DNA of 64,000 nt from Sphingobium psychrophilum (GCF_012927105.1 NZ_JABBFV010000004.1:1-64000), one strand, 5' to 3'. Shown: positions 24,435 through 34,743, counted from the stretch's first letter. Translations and numbers: made by a program. The notes: generated by a model not told the origin, from the letters alone.

Positions 24435-27400
24435 TCAGCCGATCATCATCAAACTGGCATTGCCCCCAGCCGCCGTTGTGTTGATGGAAGTGGATTGCTC
24501 CTCCAGCAGCCAGTCGAGGCAATAGCCATGACCATGGTCGTCGGCATGGACCGACACGATCGGGCCAGGCAGGTCAGCGACGCACTGGGCGGTCGCGGCG
24601 ACCTTGGCGGCGTCCCCCTCGACCAGCGCGGCGGCATAATGGCCGGTGGCGTCGGTGCTGAAACAGGCGGCCACGTCGGCGGGCAAGCCCGCCGGGATCG
24701 TCATCCCCTGCACCACGCCATGATTACCGGTCGCAAGGACTGCCGCCATCTGGCGGAACAGTCCCTGCCGCGTCGCCGGGCGCAGCAGGATGCGACCGCG
24801 CGGATGCAGGGCGTAGATGTTGCGCTCGCCCACCGGCCCCGGCAGCGCCAGTTCGACGCCCAGCGCGGACGCATCCCCCGCCCGGCGCGCCTGAAGCGCA
24901 GCCTTCTCCTCGCATTGCTGCTCAAGCCAGTCGGCAAAGGCATGGAGCGGCGATCGCAAATGGCTGACCCGCGCCGCAAAGACCGGCGGCGTCATGACTA
25001 GCCGTCCCAGATAGAGCGGCCCGCCAGCCTTGGGACCGGTCCCCGACAGGCCGCACCCGCCAAAGGGCTGCACGCCCACGATCGCGCCGATGACATTGCG
25101 GTTCACATAGATGTTGCCGACCTTCACGCGGGCGGTGACCCGCGCCACCGTCTCGTCCAGCCGGGTATGCAGGCCGAAGGTCAGGCCGTAGCCGGTGGCG
25201 TTGATCTGGTCGACAAGGCCGTCGAGCCGGTCGCGCCGGAAGCGCAGCACATGCAGGACGGGGCCGAAGACTTCGCGACTGAGATCGGCGATGGACTCGA
25301 TCTCGATAATCGTCGGCGCGACGAAGGTGCCGTGGGTCGCTTCGGGCGGCAGCGGGCTTTGCTCAACCTTGCGGCCCAGCGCCTTCATCGCGTCGATATG
25401 GGCGATGATGCCATCGCGCGCCTCTGCGCTGATGACCGGGCCGGTATCCACCTTCAGCGCATCGGTGCGGCCGATCCGCAGTTCGGCGAGCGCGCCCTTG
25501 AGCATCGCCAGCGTCCGGTCGGCGACATCCTCCTGCAGGCACAGGATGCGCAGCGCCGAACAACGCTGGCCCGCGCTGTCGAAGGCGGAGGCGATGACAT
25601 CGGCCACCACCTGTTCGGCCAGCGCGCTGCTGTCCACGATCATGGCGTTCTGGCCGCCGGTCTCAGCGATCAGCGGGATGGGTTTGCCATCCGCGGACAT
25701 CCGCATGGAAAGCTGGCGCTGGATCAGGCGAGCGACCTCGGTCGATCCGGTGAACATGACGGCGGCTGTCTGCGGCGCGGCCACCAGCGCCGCGCCGATC
25801 CGGCCGTCGCCGGGCAGCAATTGCAGCGCATCGGCAGGCACACCCGCCTCATGCAGCAGCCGAACCGCTTCCGCCGCGATCAGCGGGGTTTCCTCGGCCG
25901 GTTTGGCCAGCACCGGATTGCCCGCGACCAGAGCAGCGGCAACTTGGCCCGTGAAGATGGCGAGCGGGAAGTTCCAAGGACTGATGCAGGTGACCGGACC
26001 CAGCGCGACCTGCGCCGCGCCGAAGGTCGAGCGCGCCTGCGCCGCATAATAACGCAGGAAATCGATCGCCTCGCGCACTTCGGCGATGGCGTTGGGCAGC
26101 GACTTGCCCGCCTCCCGCACGATCAGGCCCAGCAGGATCGGCATCCGCGCCTGCATCGCATCGGCCGCGCGGTCCAGCGCAGCGGCACGATCGGCAACCG
26201 GGCTATTGGGCCAGCGCGACGCGGCGGCGCGGATGGCGGCTGCGCGGGCTTCTTCCGGCGATGCTTCGGTGACGCGGCCCACCACATCGCGATGATCGGC
26301 AGGGTTGAAGACCGTGCGCGAAAGGCCAGTCGCATCTTCGGGCGCAGCGGTCCAGGCTAGCGCAGCGCTTGGGCGTAACGCTTCGCCCAGGCTGGCGAGC
26401 GTGGCTTCATTGCTAAGGTCCAGCCCGTCCGAATTGCGCCGGTCGGGATAGAGATCGGCCGGCAAGGCGATCTGGTCATGATGATGGCCGGGATGCGCCA
26501 TGGCGCGCACGACATCGGCCGGATCGGCGATCATCTCCTCGATCGACACATTGGGATCGGCGATGCGGTTGACGAAGCTGCTGTTCGCGCCATTTTCCAG
26601 CAGGCGGCGCACCAGATAGGCCAGCAGCGTCTCATGCGTGCCGACCGGCGCATAGATGCGGCAGGGACGGTTCAGTTTCCCGGTACCGACCACCTGTTCG
26701 TAAAGTGGTTCGCCCATGCCGTGCAGGCACTGAAATTCATATTGGCCGATCGCGAAGTCCGGCCCGGCCAGTTGATAGATGGTCGCCAGCGTCTGCGCAT
26801 TATGGGTCGCAAATTGCGGGAAGACCGCGTCGGGCGCCGCGAGCAATTTCTGCGCGCAGGCGATATAGGCGACGTCGGTATGCACCTTGCGGGTATAGAC
26901 CGGGAAGTCGGCCAGGCCATCGACCTGCGCCCGCTTAATCTCCGCATCCCAATAGGCGCCCTTGACCAACCGCACCATGATCCGGCGGTCGGCCCGGCGG
27001 GCGAGATCGACGATCCAGTCAATCATGAAGGGACAGCGCTTGCCATAGCCCTGCACCACGAAGCCAAGCCCGTTCCAGCCGGCCAGGTCCGGGTCGGTCG
27101 CCAGGCTTTCGAGCAGGTCCAGCGACAGTTCGAGCCGGTCGGCCTCCTCCGCATCGATATTGAGGCCGATGTCATAGCCTTTCGATAGCAGCGCCAGTTG
27201 CTTCACCGCGGGCAGCAATTCGCCCATGACGCGATCCGCCTGCGACCGAACATAGCGCGGGTGCAGCGCCGACAGCTTGATCGATATGCCGGGGCCAGCG
27301 TAAATGCCGCGCCCGGCCGACGCCTTACCGATGGCATGGATCGCCTGCTCATAATCGGCATAATAGCGTTTCGCATCGGCTGCGGTGGTCGCTGCTTCGC

Positions 27401-28034
27401 CCAGCATGTCATAGCTATAGGCGAAGCCCTTCGCTTCCAGTTCCTTCGCGCGCTTGAGCGCTTCCTTGATCGTCTCGCCGGTAACGAACTGTTCGCCCAT
27501 CATCCGCATGGCCAGGTCCACGCCGCGGCGGATGACCGGTTCGCCGGCGCGGGCGACAAGGCGGGTGAGCGCTGCGCCCAGGCCACGGTCATCGACGCTG
27601 CCGACCAGCTTGCCAGTGACGACCAGCCCCCAGGTCGCGGCATTGACGAACAGCGATTTGTCCCCGCCCAGATGCGAACCCCAATCGCCATCGGCGATCT
27701 TGTCACGGATCAGCGCGTCGCGGGTGGCGGTGTCGGGGATGCGCAGCAGCGCTTCGGCCAGGCACATCAGCGCCACGCCTTCCTGACTGGACAGCGCATA
27801 TTCCTGCACCAGCCCTTCGACGCCGGTGCCCTTGTGATTGGCGCGCAGCGCGGTGACCAGGGTGCGGGCGGTGTCGGCGATCGCGGTCTTGGTCGGTTCT
27901 GGCAGGGTCGCCGATGCGATCAGCGGGGCCAGCGCCTCTGCCTCGTCACGGCGATAGGCGGCGGTGATCGCTTCGCGCAGCGGGGTGGGCTGGCGAATGG
28001 CGGGGGCGAAGTTGGCGAAGGGCTGGTCGGTCAT
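24435..28034 (-). CDS. putA: Bifunctional proline dehydrogenase / P5C dehydrogenase
   Basis: A 1199-residue enzyme that converts proline to glutamate in two steps at the membrane surface. The PRODH barrel (about 60-490) includes YAGPGISIKLSALHPRY and RLVKGAYWDAEIKRAQ. The P5CDH domain (about 540-1010) has ISPWNFPLAIFTGQ, IAETGGQNAMIVD and the nucleophile Cys in DSAGQRCSALRIL. A further C-terminal domain of about 170 residues ends NTTAAGGNASLMMIG, as in the longer PutA type. The N-terminal ribbon-helix-helix repressor domain of enteric PutA is absent. The ATG at 28034 is chosen over an upstream extension of 19 residues. The Lrp-type gene starts 98 bases away in the opposite direction and probably activates it. 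Confidence 0.95.
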   Translation of the reverse strand: MTDQPFANFAPAIRQPTPLREAITAAYRRDEAEALAPLIASATLPEPTKTAIADTARTLVTALRANHKGTGVEGLVQEYALSSQEGVALMCLAEALLRIPDTATRDALIRDKIADGDWGSHLGGDKSLFVNAATWGLVVTGKLVGSVDDRGLGAALTRLVARAGEPVIRRGVDLAMRMMGEQFVTGETIKEALKRAKELEAKGFAYSYDMLGEAATTAADAKRYYADYEQAIHAIGKASAGRGIYAGPGISIKLSALHPRYVRSQADRVMGELLPAVKQLALLSKGYDIGLNIDAEEADRLELSLDLLESLATDPDLAGWNGLGFVVQGYGKRCPFMIDWIVDLARRADRRIMVRLVKGAYWDAEIKRAQVDGLADFPVYTRKVHTDVAYIACAQKLLAAPDAVFPQFATHNAQTLATIYQLAGPDFAIGQYEFQCLHGMGEPLYEQVVGTGKLNRPCRIYAPVGTHETLLAYLVRRLLENGANSSFVNRIADPNVSIEEMIADPADVVRAMAHPGHHHDQIALPADLYPDRRNSDGLDLSNEATLASLGEALRPSAALAWTAAPEDATGLSRTVFNPADHRDVVGRVTEASPEEARAAAIRAAASRWPNSPVADRAAALDRAADAMQARMPILLGLIVREAGKSLPNAIAEVREAIDFLRYYAAQARSTFGAAQVALGPVTCISPWNFPLAIFTGQVAAALVAGNPVLAKPAEETPLIAAEAVRLLHEAGVPADALQLLPGDGRIGAALVAAPQTAAVMFTGSTEVARLIQRQLSMRMSADGKPIPLIAETGGQNAMIVDSSALAEQVVADVIASAFDSAGQRCSALRILCLQEDVADRTLAMLKGALAELRIGRTDALKVDTGPVISAEARDGIIAHIDAMKALGRKVEQSPLPPEATHGTFVAPTIIEIESIADLSREVFGPVLHVLRFRRDRLDGLVDQINATGYGLTFGLHTRLDETVARVTARVKVGNIYVNRNVIGAIVGVQPFGGCGLSGTGPKAGGPLYLGRLVMTPPVFAARVSHLRSPLHAFADWLEQQCEEKAALQARRAGDASALGVELALPGPVGERNIYALHPRGRILLRPATRQGLFRQMAAVLATGNHGVVQGMTIPAGLPADVAACFSTDATGHYAAALVEGDAAKVAATAQCVADLPGPIVSVHADDHGHGYCLDWLLEEQSTSINTTAAGGNASLMMIG

Positions 28035-28132
28035 GCGATCAGAATAACCCAGGTCGAATTTTCGTTCCGCCTTATCAACGGCCCTCGCCAAGCCGGAGTG
28101 ACTTATTAAAGGGGCTTTGCTAGGCAGATGAG

Positions 28133-28624
28133 ATGGAGAATATGCCCAAAGCGGTCGATCTGGATGATTTCGACCGGCGGATCATCGCCGCCCTGGTCGA
28201 AGACGGGCGGATGACCGTCACCGATCTCGCCGCACAGGTCGGACTATCCAAGACGCCCTGCCAGGTGCGACTCAAACGCTTGCAGGAATCCGGCGTCATT
28301 CGCGGCTTTCGGGCCATCATTGATCCAGCGAAACTGGGGATGGACCATATCGCCTTTACCGAGGTGAAGCTGTCCGACACCCGCGAAAAGGCGCTCGGCG
28401 AGTTCAACGCGGCGGTGCGGCGCATTCCGGAGGTCGAGGAATGTCATATGCTGGCCAGCAATTTCGACTATCTCCTTAAAGTGCGTACCGCGGACATCAG
28501 GCGATACCGCATGATATTGGGCGAGAAGATCAGCGCCCTGCCCCATGTCGCCAGCACATCCACCTTCGTCGCGATGGAAACGGTGCTGGAGGCAGGGCAC
28601 AGGCGGATCAGTCGAAAAGGCTAA
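28133..28624 (+). CDS. Lrp/AsnC-family regulator, probable PutR
   Basis: A 163-residue regulator with an N-terminal HTH (about 12-60: DRRIIAALVEDGRMTVTDLA..VGLSKTPCQVRLKRL) and a C-terminal RAM/AsnC effector domain (IAFTEVKLSD...VEECHMLASNFDYLLKV). It is divergent from putA, the arrangement of PutR in alphaproteobacteria, where proline-responsive Lrp proteins activate putA. The ATG at 28142 is an alternative start with a closer SD. Its end overlaps the convergent SGNH hydrolase gene by 17 bases. Confidence 0.9.
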   Translation: MENMPKAVDLDDFDRRIIAALVEDGRMTVTDLAAQVGLSKTPCQVRLKRLQESGVIRGFRAIIDPAKLGMDHIAFTEVKLSDTREKALGEFNAAVRRIPEVEECHMLASNFDYLLKVRTADIRRYRMILGEKISALPHVASTSTFVAMETVLEAGHRRISRKG

Positions 28625-29837
28625 GCGGGATCGCCTCCCCCATCGCCCTATACCCTTTAGGCGAGGGATGCAGCGCGTCGCCATCATCATAGGCCGGCAG
28701 CAGCCGGTCGGGATGGGCGGGGTCGCGGGTCACGCGGTCGAAGTCGATCACCGCGTCGAAATGCCCCGGCGTCCTGATCCAGTCATTCACAGCTTGCCGG
28801 TCCGCCTCATTCCGGGCGTCGGCATGATAATAAGCGTTGCCGACGAAGGGCGTGATGGTCGCGCCGATCACCTTCACGCCCCTGGCATGGGCGCGGGTGA
28901 TGATCTGACGATAGGCGCCGATGATGCGGGCGACATGCGCCTGATGCGCCGCCACGCTCACCGGCGCGTCGCGGGTCAGGGTGCCCAGATCGTTGATCCC
29001 CTCCAGCAGGATCAGATGGGTGACGCCGGGCTGGGCCAGCACATCGCGGTCCAGCCGCGCCAGCGCATTGGGGCCAAGCCCGTCATCAAGCAGCCGGTTG
29101 CCGCCGATCCCCTGATTGAGGATGGCGATGGCCCGGCGCTTCGGATCGGCCTGCAACCGCTCCGCCAGCCGATCGGTCCAGCGGTCGTTGCCGTTGGTGG
29201 TGGAACACTTGCCATCGGTGATCGAGTCGCCCAGCGCGACGATCAGTTTTGCAGGCGCACAGCGTTCGACCTCCAGCGCGGCGAGGTTGAACCAATGGTC
29301 GAAATGATCGGCGCCCGCCATGGCGTCGTCGGCCAGATGATCGCCGGGCAGATGCCAGGATGTCGCGCGCGATCCGGGGTGCGATGTCTGTTCGGGATCG
29401 CCCGCATAGTGGATCGACACGGCGATGCTGTCGAGCGCGCCGGTCGGGAGCGGCACCGGGTCGGACAGATAATCTGCGCCCGCCGGGACGATGACATCGG
29501 GCTTCCCGTCGAAGCGCAGCGCGATCAGCGTGCCGGGATCGATCGCGGCGGAGGCGGCGCCGCGCGCGCGGGCGATGCTGGCGCCGGCCAGGACAAGCGG
29601 CCTGGTCCCGGCAAGGTTGGAGATGCGCACGCGCAGGCGATCGCCCGATACGGATGGCCGGACGATCTGGCGCAGCGTCCGGTTCGCCAGCGTGCCAGCG
29701 GGCAGCGCGGCGTCTCCGGTGGGCAGGAATTGCGAAGAGGCCCAGCCCGCGACCCAGGTCGGGGTGCAGGTGCTGGCCTGAGTCGGTGTCGCCAGGACGG
29801 CGAGCGGAAGGCCGAACAGGAGAGAGAGACGCATCAT
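28608..29837 (-). CDS. Secreted SGNH/GDSL hydrolase
   Basis: A 409-residue probable esterase with a signal peptide (residues 1-21, cleavage after TQA). The SGNH blocks are visible: the Ser in VALGDSITDG (about 201-210), Gly in GIGGNRLL (about 244), Asn in EGINDLG (about 281) and the terminal Asp/His in DGDALHPSPKGY (about 388-395). About 190 residues precede the catalytic domain and may form a beta-sandwich. The substrate is an ester, perhaps an acetylated sugar, given the xylan genes that follow, but this is inference. The SD AAGGAAAGG precedes the tandem ATGs. Confidence 0.88.
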   Translation of the reverse strand: MMRLSLLFGLPLAVLATPTQASTCTPTWVAGWASSQFLPTGDAALPAGTLANRTLRQIVRPSVSGDRLRVRISNLAGTRPLVLAGASIARARGAASAAIDPGTLIALRFDGKPDVIVPAGADYLSDPVPLPTGALDSIAVSIHYAGDPEQTSHPGSRATSWHLPGDHLADDAMAGADHFDHWFNLAALEVERCAPAKLIVALGDSITDGKCSTTNGNDRWTDRLAERLQADPKRRAIAILNQGIGGNRLLDDGLGPNALARLDRDVLAQPGVTHLILLEGINDLGTLTRDAPVSVAAHQAHVARIIGAYRQIITRAHARGVKVIGATITPFVGNAYYHADARNEADRQAVNDWIRTPGHFDAVIDFDRVTRDPAHPDRLLPAYDDGDALHPSPKGYRAMGEAIPLSLFD

Positions 29838-30223
29838 CGCCTTTCCTTACAAAGTCATGATCGGGTCACGGCCGCGAAGTTCACACCGTCACTGGTTTCG
29901 CGTTGCCGCGCTTTTGCGCCGGAGATGCGCTGTCCAAGCGCCTGCGACGCGACACGACCGTAACGCCCGCCTATCGATGACGCTCCCGCTGGATCATTGC
30001 GACGCGACAGCGATGCGCCACCTGGGTCACACCCGCCCGTCCGATGCGTAACGAGGGAGAGCGCCGTGGCGGGCAGCTGGCGATCGAGGATAGGGAATGG
30101 GGTGCGGCGATGCGGCGTCATGGGACAGAACAGATCAGATAAAATCCAACATTGAAAGCGTCGGCTTTTCAAGAAAAAGGGCCGGCGTTGCCGCCGACCC
30201 TATGAGGTGTCCTTGGGGGAGGA
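29838..30223. other. Intergenic region of 386 bases
   Basis: It holds the promoter of the SGNH hydrolase gene on the left and the receptor terminator at 30174-30200 on the right. The middle has only short translation shadows; no operator, RNA gene or repeat was recognised. Confidence 0.4.
30174..30200 (-). terminator. Rho-independent terminator of the xylan-locus TonB receptor
   Basis: GGGCCGGCG (30179-30187) pairs with CGCCGACCC (30192-30200), with one G-U pair and a TTGC loop. On the minus strand it is followed by UUUUUCUU. It begins 24 bases after the receptor stop. Confidence 0.88.
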
Positions 30224-33133
30224 TCAGAAATTCGCCCGGATGCCGGCCATGATCGTGCGGCCGGGATAATAGACCGAATAGGGCGCATTATCATATTCGA
30301 AGTTGGTGCGGATCGGCTCGTTGGTGATGTTGAGCGCATCGACCGTCAGGCGCAGCGCCTTGTTGAAGAAGGGTAGCTGATAGCCTGCGGAAGCATCGAA
30401 CTGGCCGCGGGCTTCGGACCGGAGATTGGCGTTCTGGATGCCGTTCTGCGGACCGTTGAGGGCGATCGCATCGTCGTTCCAGACATAGTTCAGGCTGACG
30501 GAAAGACCGCCATTTTCGTAGAAGCCCTGAAGGTTGTAGGAGTATTTCGATACGCCGGTTGCAACCAGGCCGGACGACGATGATTGATCCAGATAGGTGC
30601 CGTTGGCCGAGAAGCCCAGGCCCTTGACCAGGAAGTCGAGCGGCTGGACCCAAGTCGCTTCGAGGCCCTTAATTTTCAGATCGCTCAGGTTGATCGGACG
30701 GTTCACCGTGATCGGTAGTGCCGCGATGGGCACACCGGTCTGAAGCGAACGGTCGGTCAGAGCATTCTGCTGAGTCGACAGCAGGCTGTCATAGGGAATG
30801 TTCAGCGAACCGAAGGTCACTTCCTGCGATTGCGTGACGGTGAAGCCCGTGATGTTCTTCATGAACAGCGACACGCCTATATAGCCGATGCCGCCGGTGT
30901 AAAATTCGCCGCCCAAGTCATAATTGTCCGACGTATAGGGCTTCAGGTCCGGGTTGCCAGCACTGGCCAGCAAGGCCGACGGATCGGAGAAGGTGATGCC
31001 GGGCAGGATCTGCCCCGCATCCGGACGGGTCATGGTGCGCGAGGCCGACGCACGCAGTTTCAGATTGTCAGCGACGTCATATGTCAGGTTGATCGACGGC
31101 AGGAAGTTTTCATATTTCGACCGCGACGTGATGTCGATGATCGCGGTGCCGACCTGGCTGGGGCCGATCACCTCCTGATCCGTGTAGGCATAACGCATGC
31201 CCGCATTGATATGCAGATCGCGCCCGGCGATCGCAGTGACGCCGTTCACTTCGAAATAGGCGCCCAATACCTTTTCATCCATGTCGCCGGTCGCGCCGCC
31301 GGTAACGGCCCCGCGGGTTTCCGGTGCGCCGTCACGGAAGCTGGCATAGTTGGTCGCTTGCTTGATCGCGTCGAAATCGGGACGGATATAGTTGGTGTAG
31401 CCGATATTGCCGCTGGCCAGATGACCGAAATTGCCGGTCGATCCGGGGCTGAGATATTGCGGGATGGCGCTGGTCGGGATGGTCCCGGTCGCACCGGTGC
31501 AACCCACGCCGCAGACCGACGCCTGATAGGCCGGGCTGTTGTCATAGGCGCGGATGGTGCGTTGCGCCCGGTCATAGGCTGCGCCGACCTTCACGTTGAA
31601 CATCTCGTCGCCATAAGTCAGGTCCAGATGCGCGCCCTTGGTTTCCGTGGTGCGGCGCACCAGCGCGATATTCTGGCGATACCATTCCCACAGGCCGTTA
31701 TTGGGATCGTTCAGATCGACATTGGTGGTGATCGCGGGATAATCGCCCTGCCCCGTATTGTCGAAATACACGTCCACGCCCGATTGCGGACGGGTCTGGA
31801 ACGCCCAGGTCGGCTGTTCGCGGAAGAAGCGGCTCTTCGACCAGTTTGCCGACAGGTTGACGGTCAGATTGTCCGCCGGCTTCCATTCCACGCTGGGATT
31901 GATGTTCCAGAATTTCGTCGTCTGCTTGAACTGGCTGGCTTCCAGAAAGAAGGACGAATTGGCGAAGGTGCCGCTGGTGACGACGCCATTGTCGTCGACG
32001 GTCAGATCGATCGGGATCATGCCGCCGGTCGATTGGGCGCTGGTGCCGGGACCGGAATTGCGGACCTGCCAGTTCATGATCAGGCGGTCATAATTGCGCT
32101 TCGATTTGGCCCACAGGCCGTCCAGTGCGAAGTGCAGTTCGTCGCTGGGACGCCATTCGACCGACGCAAGGGCGGAGATGCGCGAACGGTCGCCTTCGGT
32201 CAGCGCCTGACGGCCCAGGCGCGGGATGAGTGCAGTGCTGAGCTGGTCGCGGGTCAGACCGGATGTTGCAACCACATCGACCGGCTGACCTGCGACCAGG
32301 CCATGCCCCGCATTGCCAGGAACAACCGAAGCGTAGGAGAAGTTGTTGCCGCCCGGATCGCCGACGCCAAGATTACCGTCGGTCCACCCCAGCGATTCAA
32401 AGCCATCCACGCGCGTCTTGGTCTTGACGCCCGCCACGCCCAGCAGGATGCCGAACGTGTCGGTGGTGTGGCTGGCGACGATCGCGCCGCGTGGCGAAAT
32501 CTTGTCATTGCTGTCGGTATATTGCCCCTGCGCTACGACAGTCAGATGCGTGCCCGGTTTGTCGAACGGCCGCGCGTTGCGCAGGTTGACGGTGCCGGCG
32601 ATGCCGCCTTCCAGCGTCGAGGGCGACGGGCTTTTGGCCAGGTCCAGACGGGTGAACAGTTCGGACGGGAAGAAGTCGAGATCGACTTCGCGGTTGGCGC
32701 TGCCGCCGTTGGTGCCGCCGTCCGACGCGACCTGAAGTTGCGATCCGTTCATCAGGACGCGGGTGAAGCTGGGGCCAAGGCCGCGGATCGCGACCTGCGT
32801 GCCTTCGCCATTGATGTCGCGGTTGAGGCGAACGCCCGGCATCCGGTTCAGCGTTTCGGCGAGGTTGGTGGCGGGCAGCTTGCCGATATCCTCGGCAAAG
32901 ATCGAATCGCCGAAGGCGACGGCGTCCTTCTTGGCATTGGTAGCGCTCGCCAGCGACGCGCGGATGCCGGTCACGACGATGTCGGCGACCTCACCATCCT
33001 GCGGCGCGGCGGCAGTGGCGGGATCGGCCTGCGGCGCGGTATCCTGTGCCAGTGCAGCCTGGGCGAGGCTCAGCGAACCGACCGCGGAAGCCGCGAACAA
33101 GGCGATACGAAACATATGGGTGCGTGAAGACAT
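30224..33133 (-). CDS. TonB-dependent receptor of the carbohydrate (Xanthomonas-Caulobacter) type
   Basis: A 969-residue receptor with signal peptide (about 1-29, ALAQD), a TonB box near DIVVTGIRASL (about 51-61), and the plug features of the TonB-Xanth-Caul group (FAEDIGKLPATNLAETLNRMPGV; EGTQVAIRGLGPSFTRVLMNG), read in two parts. It ends GIRANF. This group imports oligosaccharides in xanthomonads, caulobacters and sphingomonads. Being the first gene of the uronate/xylan locus with a LacI operator in its promoter, it probably imports (glucurono)xylo-oligosaccharides. The ATG at 33133 has an SD (GGAGAGG) 8 bases upstream. Confidence 0.93.
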   Translation of the reverse strand: MSSRTHMFRIALFAASAVGSLSLAQAALAQDTAPQADPATAAAPQDGEVADIVVTGIRASLASATNAKKDAVAFGDSIFAEDIGKLPATNLAETLNRMPGVRLNRDINGEGTQVAIRGLGPSFTRVLMNGSQLQVASDGGTNGGSANREVDLDFFPSELFTRLDLAKSPSPSTLEGGIAGTVNLRNARPFDKPGTHLTVVAQGQYTDSNDKISPRGAIVASHTTDTFGILLGVAGVKTKTRVDGFESLGWTDGNLGVGDPGGNNFSYASVVPGNAGHGLVAGQPVDVVATSGLTRDQLSTALIPRLGRQALTEGDRSRISALASVEWRPSDELHFALDGLWAKSKRNYDRLIMNWQVRNSGPGTSAQSTGGMIPIDLTVDDNGVVTSGTFANSSFFLEASQFKQTTKFWNINPSVEWKPADNLTVNLSANWSKSRFFREQPTWAFQTRPQSGVDVYFDNTGQGDYPAITTNVDLNDPNNGLWEWYRQNIALVRRTTETKGAHLDLTYGDEMFNVKVGAAYDRAQRTIRAYDNSPAYQASVCGVGCTGATGTIPTSAIPQYLSPGSTGNFGHLASGNIGYTNYIRPDFDAIKQATNYASFRDGAPETRGAVTGGATGDMDEKVLGAYFEVNGVTAIAGRDLHINAGMRYAYTDQEVIGPSQVGTAIIDITSRSKYENFLPSINLTYDVADNLKLRASASRTMTRPDAGQILPGITFSDPSALLASAGNPDLKPYTSDNYDLGGEFYTGGIGYIGVSLFMKNITGFTVTQSQEVTFGSLNIPYDSLLSTQQNALTDRSLQTGVPIAALPITVNRPINLSDLKIKGLEATWVQPLDFLVKGLGFSANGTYLDQSSSSGLVATGVSKYSYNLQGFYENGGLSVSLNYVWNDDAIALNGPQNGIQNANLRSEARGQFDASAGYQLPFFNKALRLTVDALNITNEPIRTNFEYDNAPYSVYYPGRTIMAGIRANF

Positions 33134-33183
33134 AAACAAACCCTCTCCTGTGCGCTGCCCCCGACTCTCCGGTGGGCTTAAAC

Positions 33184-33197
33184 TGGTAGCGCTATCA
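33184..33197. promoter_or_regulatory. LacI-family operator, receptor promoter
   Basis: TGGTAGCGCTATCA, a near-perfect 14-bp palindrome centred on a CpG, 51 bases upstream of the receptor start. It matches the sites at 43605 and 49579. Confidence 0.75.
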
Positions 33198-33276
33198 CTA
33201 AGACTTTAATAAACGGCAATGCGACTTTGTCAAGACGCCGGAAGGCCCTGTATGGTAACGATACAGGTCTGTCGTT

Positions 33277-34743
33277 TCACCCCCGCAAAGCGGCCAACGC
33301 GGCTTGCGCGCCGTGCGTTTCGAGGATGACGAGCCAGCGGGTCAGCGACACGCGCAGCCTGTCGTCGCGCGCCAGCGCCGGCGGCATGACGGCATCGAAC
33401 GCCAGGATCGCCGCAACGCGATCGGCCGCGTCATGCCGGTCGGCCAAGGCCGCAGCCATCGCTCCGGCCAGGGGATCGTCCACCTGATGGGACGCGCCGC
33501 TGTCATCCTGCCCCGCCTGCCAGCGTATCCAGGCCGCGACGGCGAGCGACAGGGCGTCAATCCCCTGCCCGGCCTCAAGCCGAGCGGCGATCGGCGTAAG
33601 CAGGCGCTGGGACAGCTTTTGCGATCCGTCCATGGCGATCTGTCGCGTTCGGTGTCGCAAGGTCGGATTGTCAAAACGCGCCATCAGGTCGCGGCGATAG
33701 GCCGCCACGTCCAGTTCGGGCGGCGGCGACAGGGTCGTCTCCGCCTCGTCCCAAAGCGCCTCCACAAAATGGCGCGCGTCGGGCAGCGCCAACACTTCAT
33801 GGACATGCGCGATACCGGACAGGCCGCCCAGATAGGCGATGCCGCTATGCGCGCCGTTCAGCAGGCGCAGCTTGGCCTCTTCCCAAGGGGCGACAGCCGC
33901 CGTCAGTTGCACGCATGCGCCGAAATTCGGTCGCGGACCGCAGAAACGATCCTCGATCACCCATTGCAGGAACGGCTCGGTCTTGACCATCGCCTGATCT
34001 TCCACGCCCATATGGTCGGTGAGTGCGGCAATATCTTCGGCCGTGGTGGCCGGCACGATGCGGTCGACCATCGTTTCGGGGAAAGCACCATGCTGCGCGA
34101 TCCACTCGGCCAGATCGGCATCATGGCGGCGCGCCAGTTCCAGCACCGCGCCCCGCAACCGCGCGCCATTATGCGGCAGATTGTCGCAACTGACCGCGGT
34201 GAAGGGGGAGATTCCCGCCGCGCGGCGACGCGCCAGCGATGCGACCAGATAGCCGGGTGCCGTCTGCGGACTGTCGAGCGAGACGAGGTCGGCGGCCAGT
34301 TGCGGGTCGGCTTCGATCAGCGCGCCGGTCGCCGGGTCGAGCTTATATCCCTTCTCCGTAATGGTGAGCGTGATGATATGCGTATCGGGCGAGGCCAGCG
34401 CGGCGAGCAGCGTCTGCGGCTCCTCCGGCGCGACGATGACGCGCTGGACCGCCCCGATCACCCGCGCCTGCTGCGCCGCGCCATCACGCACCAGCATGGT
34501 GTAAAGGCCGTCCTGCGGCTGCATCTGGTCGCGCACGGCGGGGGACCGGAGCGATGCGGCGACGATGCCCCAGCGCAGGTCGTCGGCATTCAGTACGTCG
34601 TCAAACACGACCGCCTGATGGGCACGGTGGAAGGCGCCGATGCCGATATGGACGACGCCGCATTGCACCGCGGCGCGGTCATAGCCAGGGCGAAGGACAT
34701 TGGCGGGCAGGGTGGCGAGCGTTTCGGAAGAGAGCCGGCTCAC
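33277..34743 (-). CDS. uxuB: Fructuronate reductase (mannitol dehydrogenase family)
   Basis: A 488-residue polyol/uronate dehydrogenase that should reduce D-fructuronate to D-mannonate with NADH, the step after uronate isomerase. VVHIGIGAFHRAHQA (about 30-44) is the family nucleotide region, and KLRLLNGAHSGIAYLG (about 294-309) holds the catalytic Lys and Asn. Its GTG start overlaps the stop of uxaC by four bases (GTGA), implying translational coupling. Other members act on tagaturonate or mannitol, but the neighbouring ManD points to the fructuronate-mannonate branch. Confidence 0.9.
   Translation of the reverse strand: MSRLSSETLATLPANVLRPGYDRAAVQCGVVHIGIGAFHRAHQAVVFDDVLNADDLRWGIVAASLRSPAVRDQMQPQDGLYTMLVRDGAAQQARVIGAVQRVIVAPEEPQTLLAALASPDTHIITLTITEKGYKLDPATGALIEADPQLAADLVSLDSPQTAPGYLVASLARRRAAGISPFTAVSCDNLPHNGARLRGAVLELARRHDADLAEWIAQHGAFPETMVDRIVPATTAEDIAALTDHMGVEDQAMVKTEPFLQWVIEDRFCGPRPNFGACVQLTAAVAPWEEAKLRLLNGAHSGIAYLGGLSGIAHVHEVLALPDARHFVEALWDEAETTLSPPPELDVAAYRRDLMARFDNPTLRHRTRQIAMDGSQKLSQRLLTPIAARLEAGQGIDALSLAVAAWIRWQAGQDDSGASHQVDDPLAGAMAAALADRHDAADRVAAILAFDAVMPPALARDDRLRVSLTRWLVILETHGAQAALAALRG

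Noticed and set aside
30830-33127. 765-codon plus-strand open frame
   Set aside because: Antisense shadow of the xylan-locus receptor.
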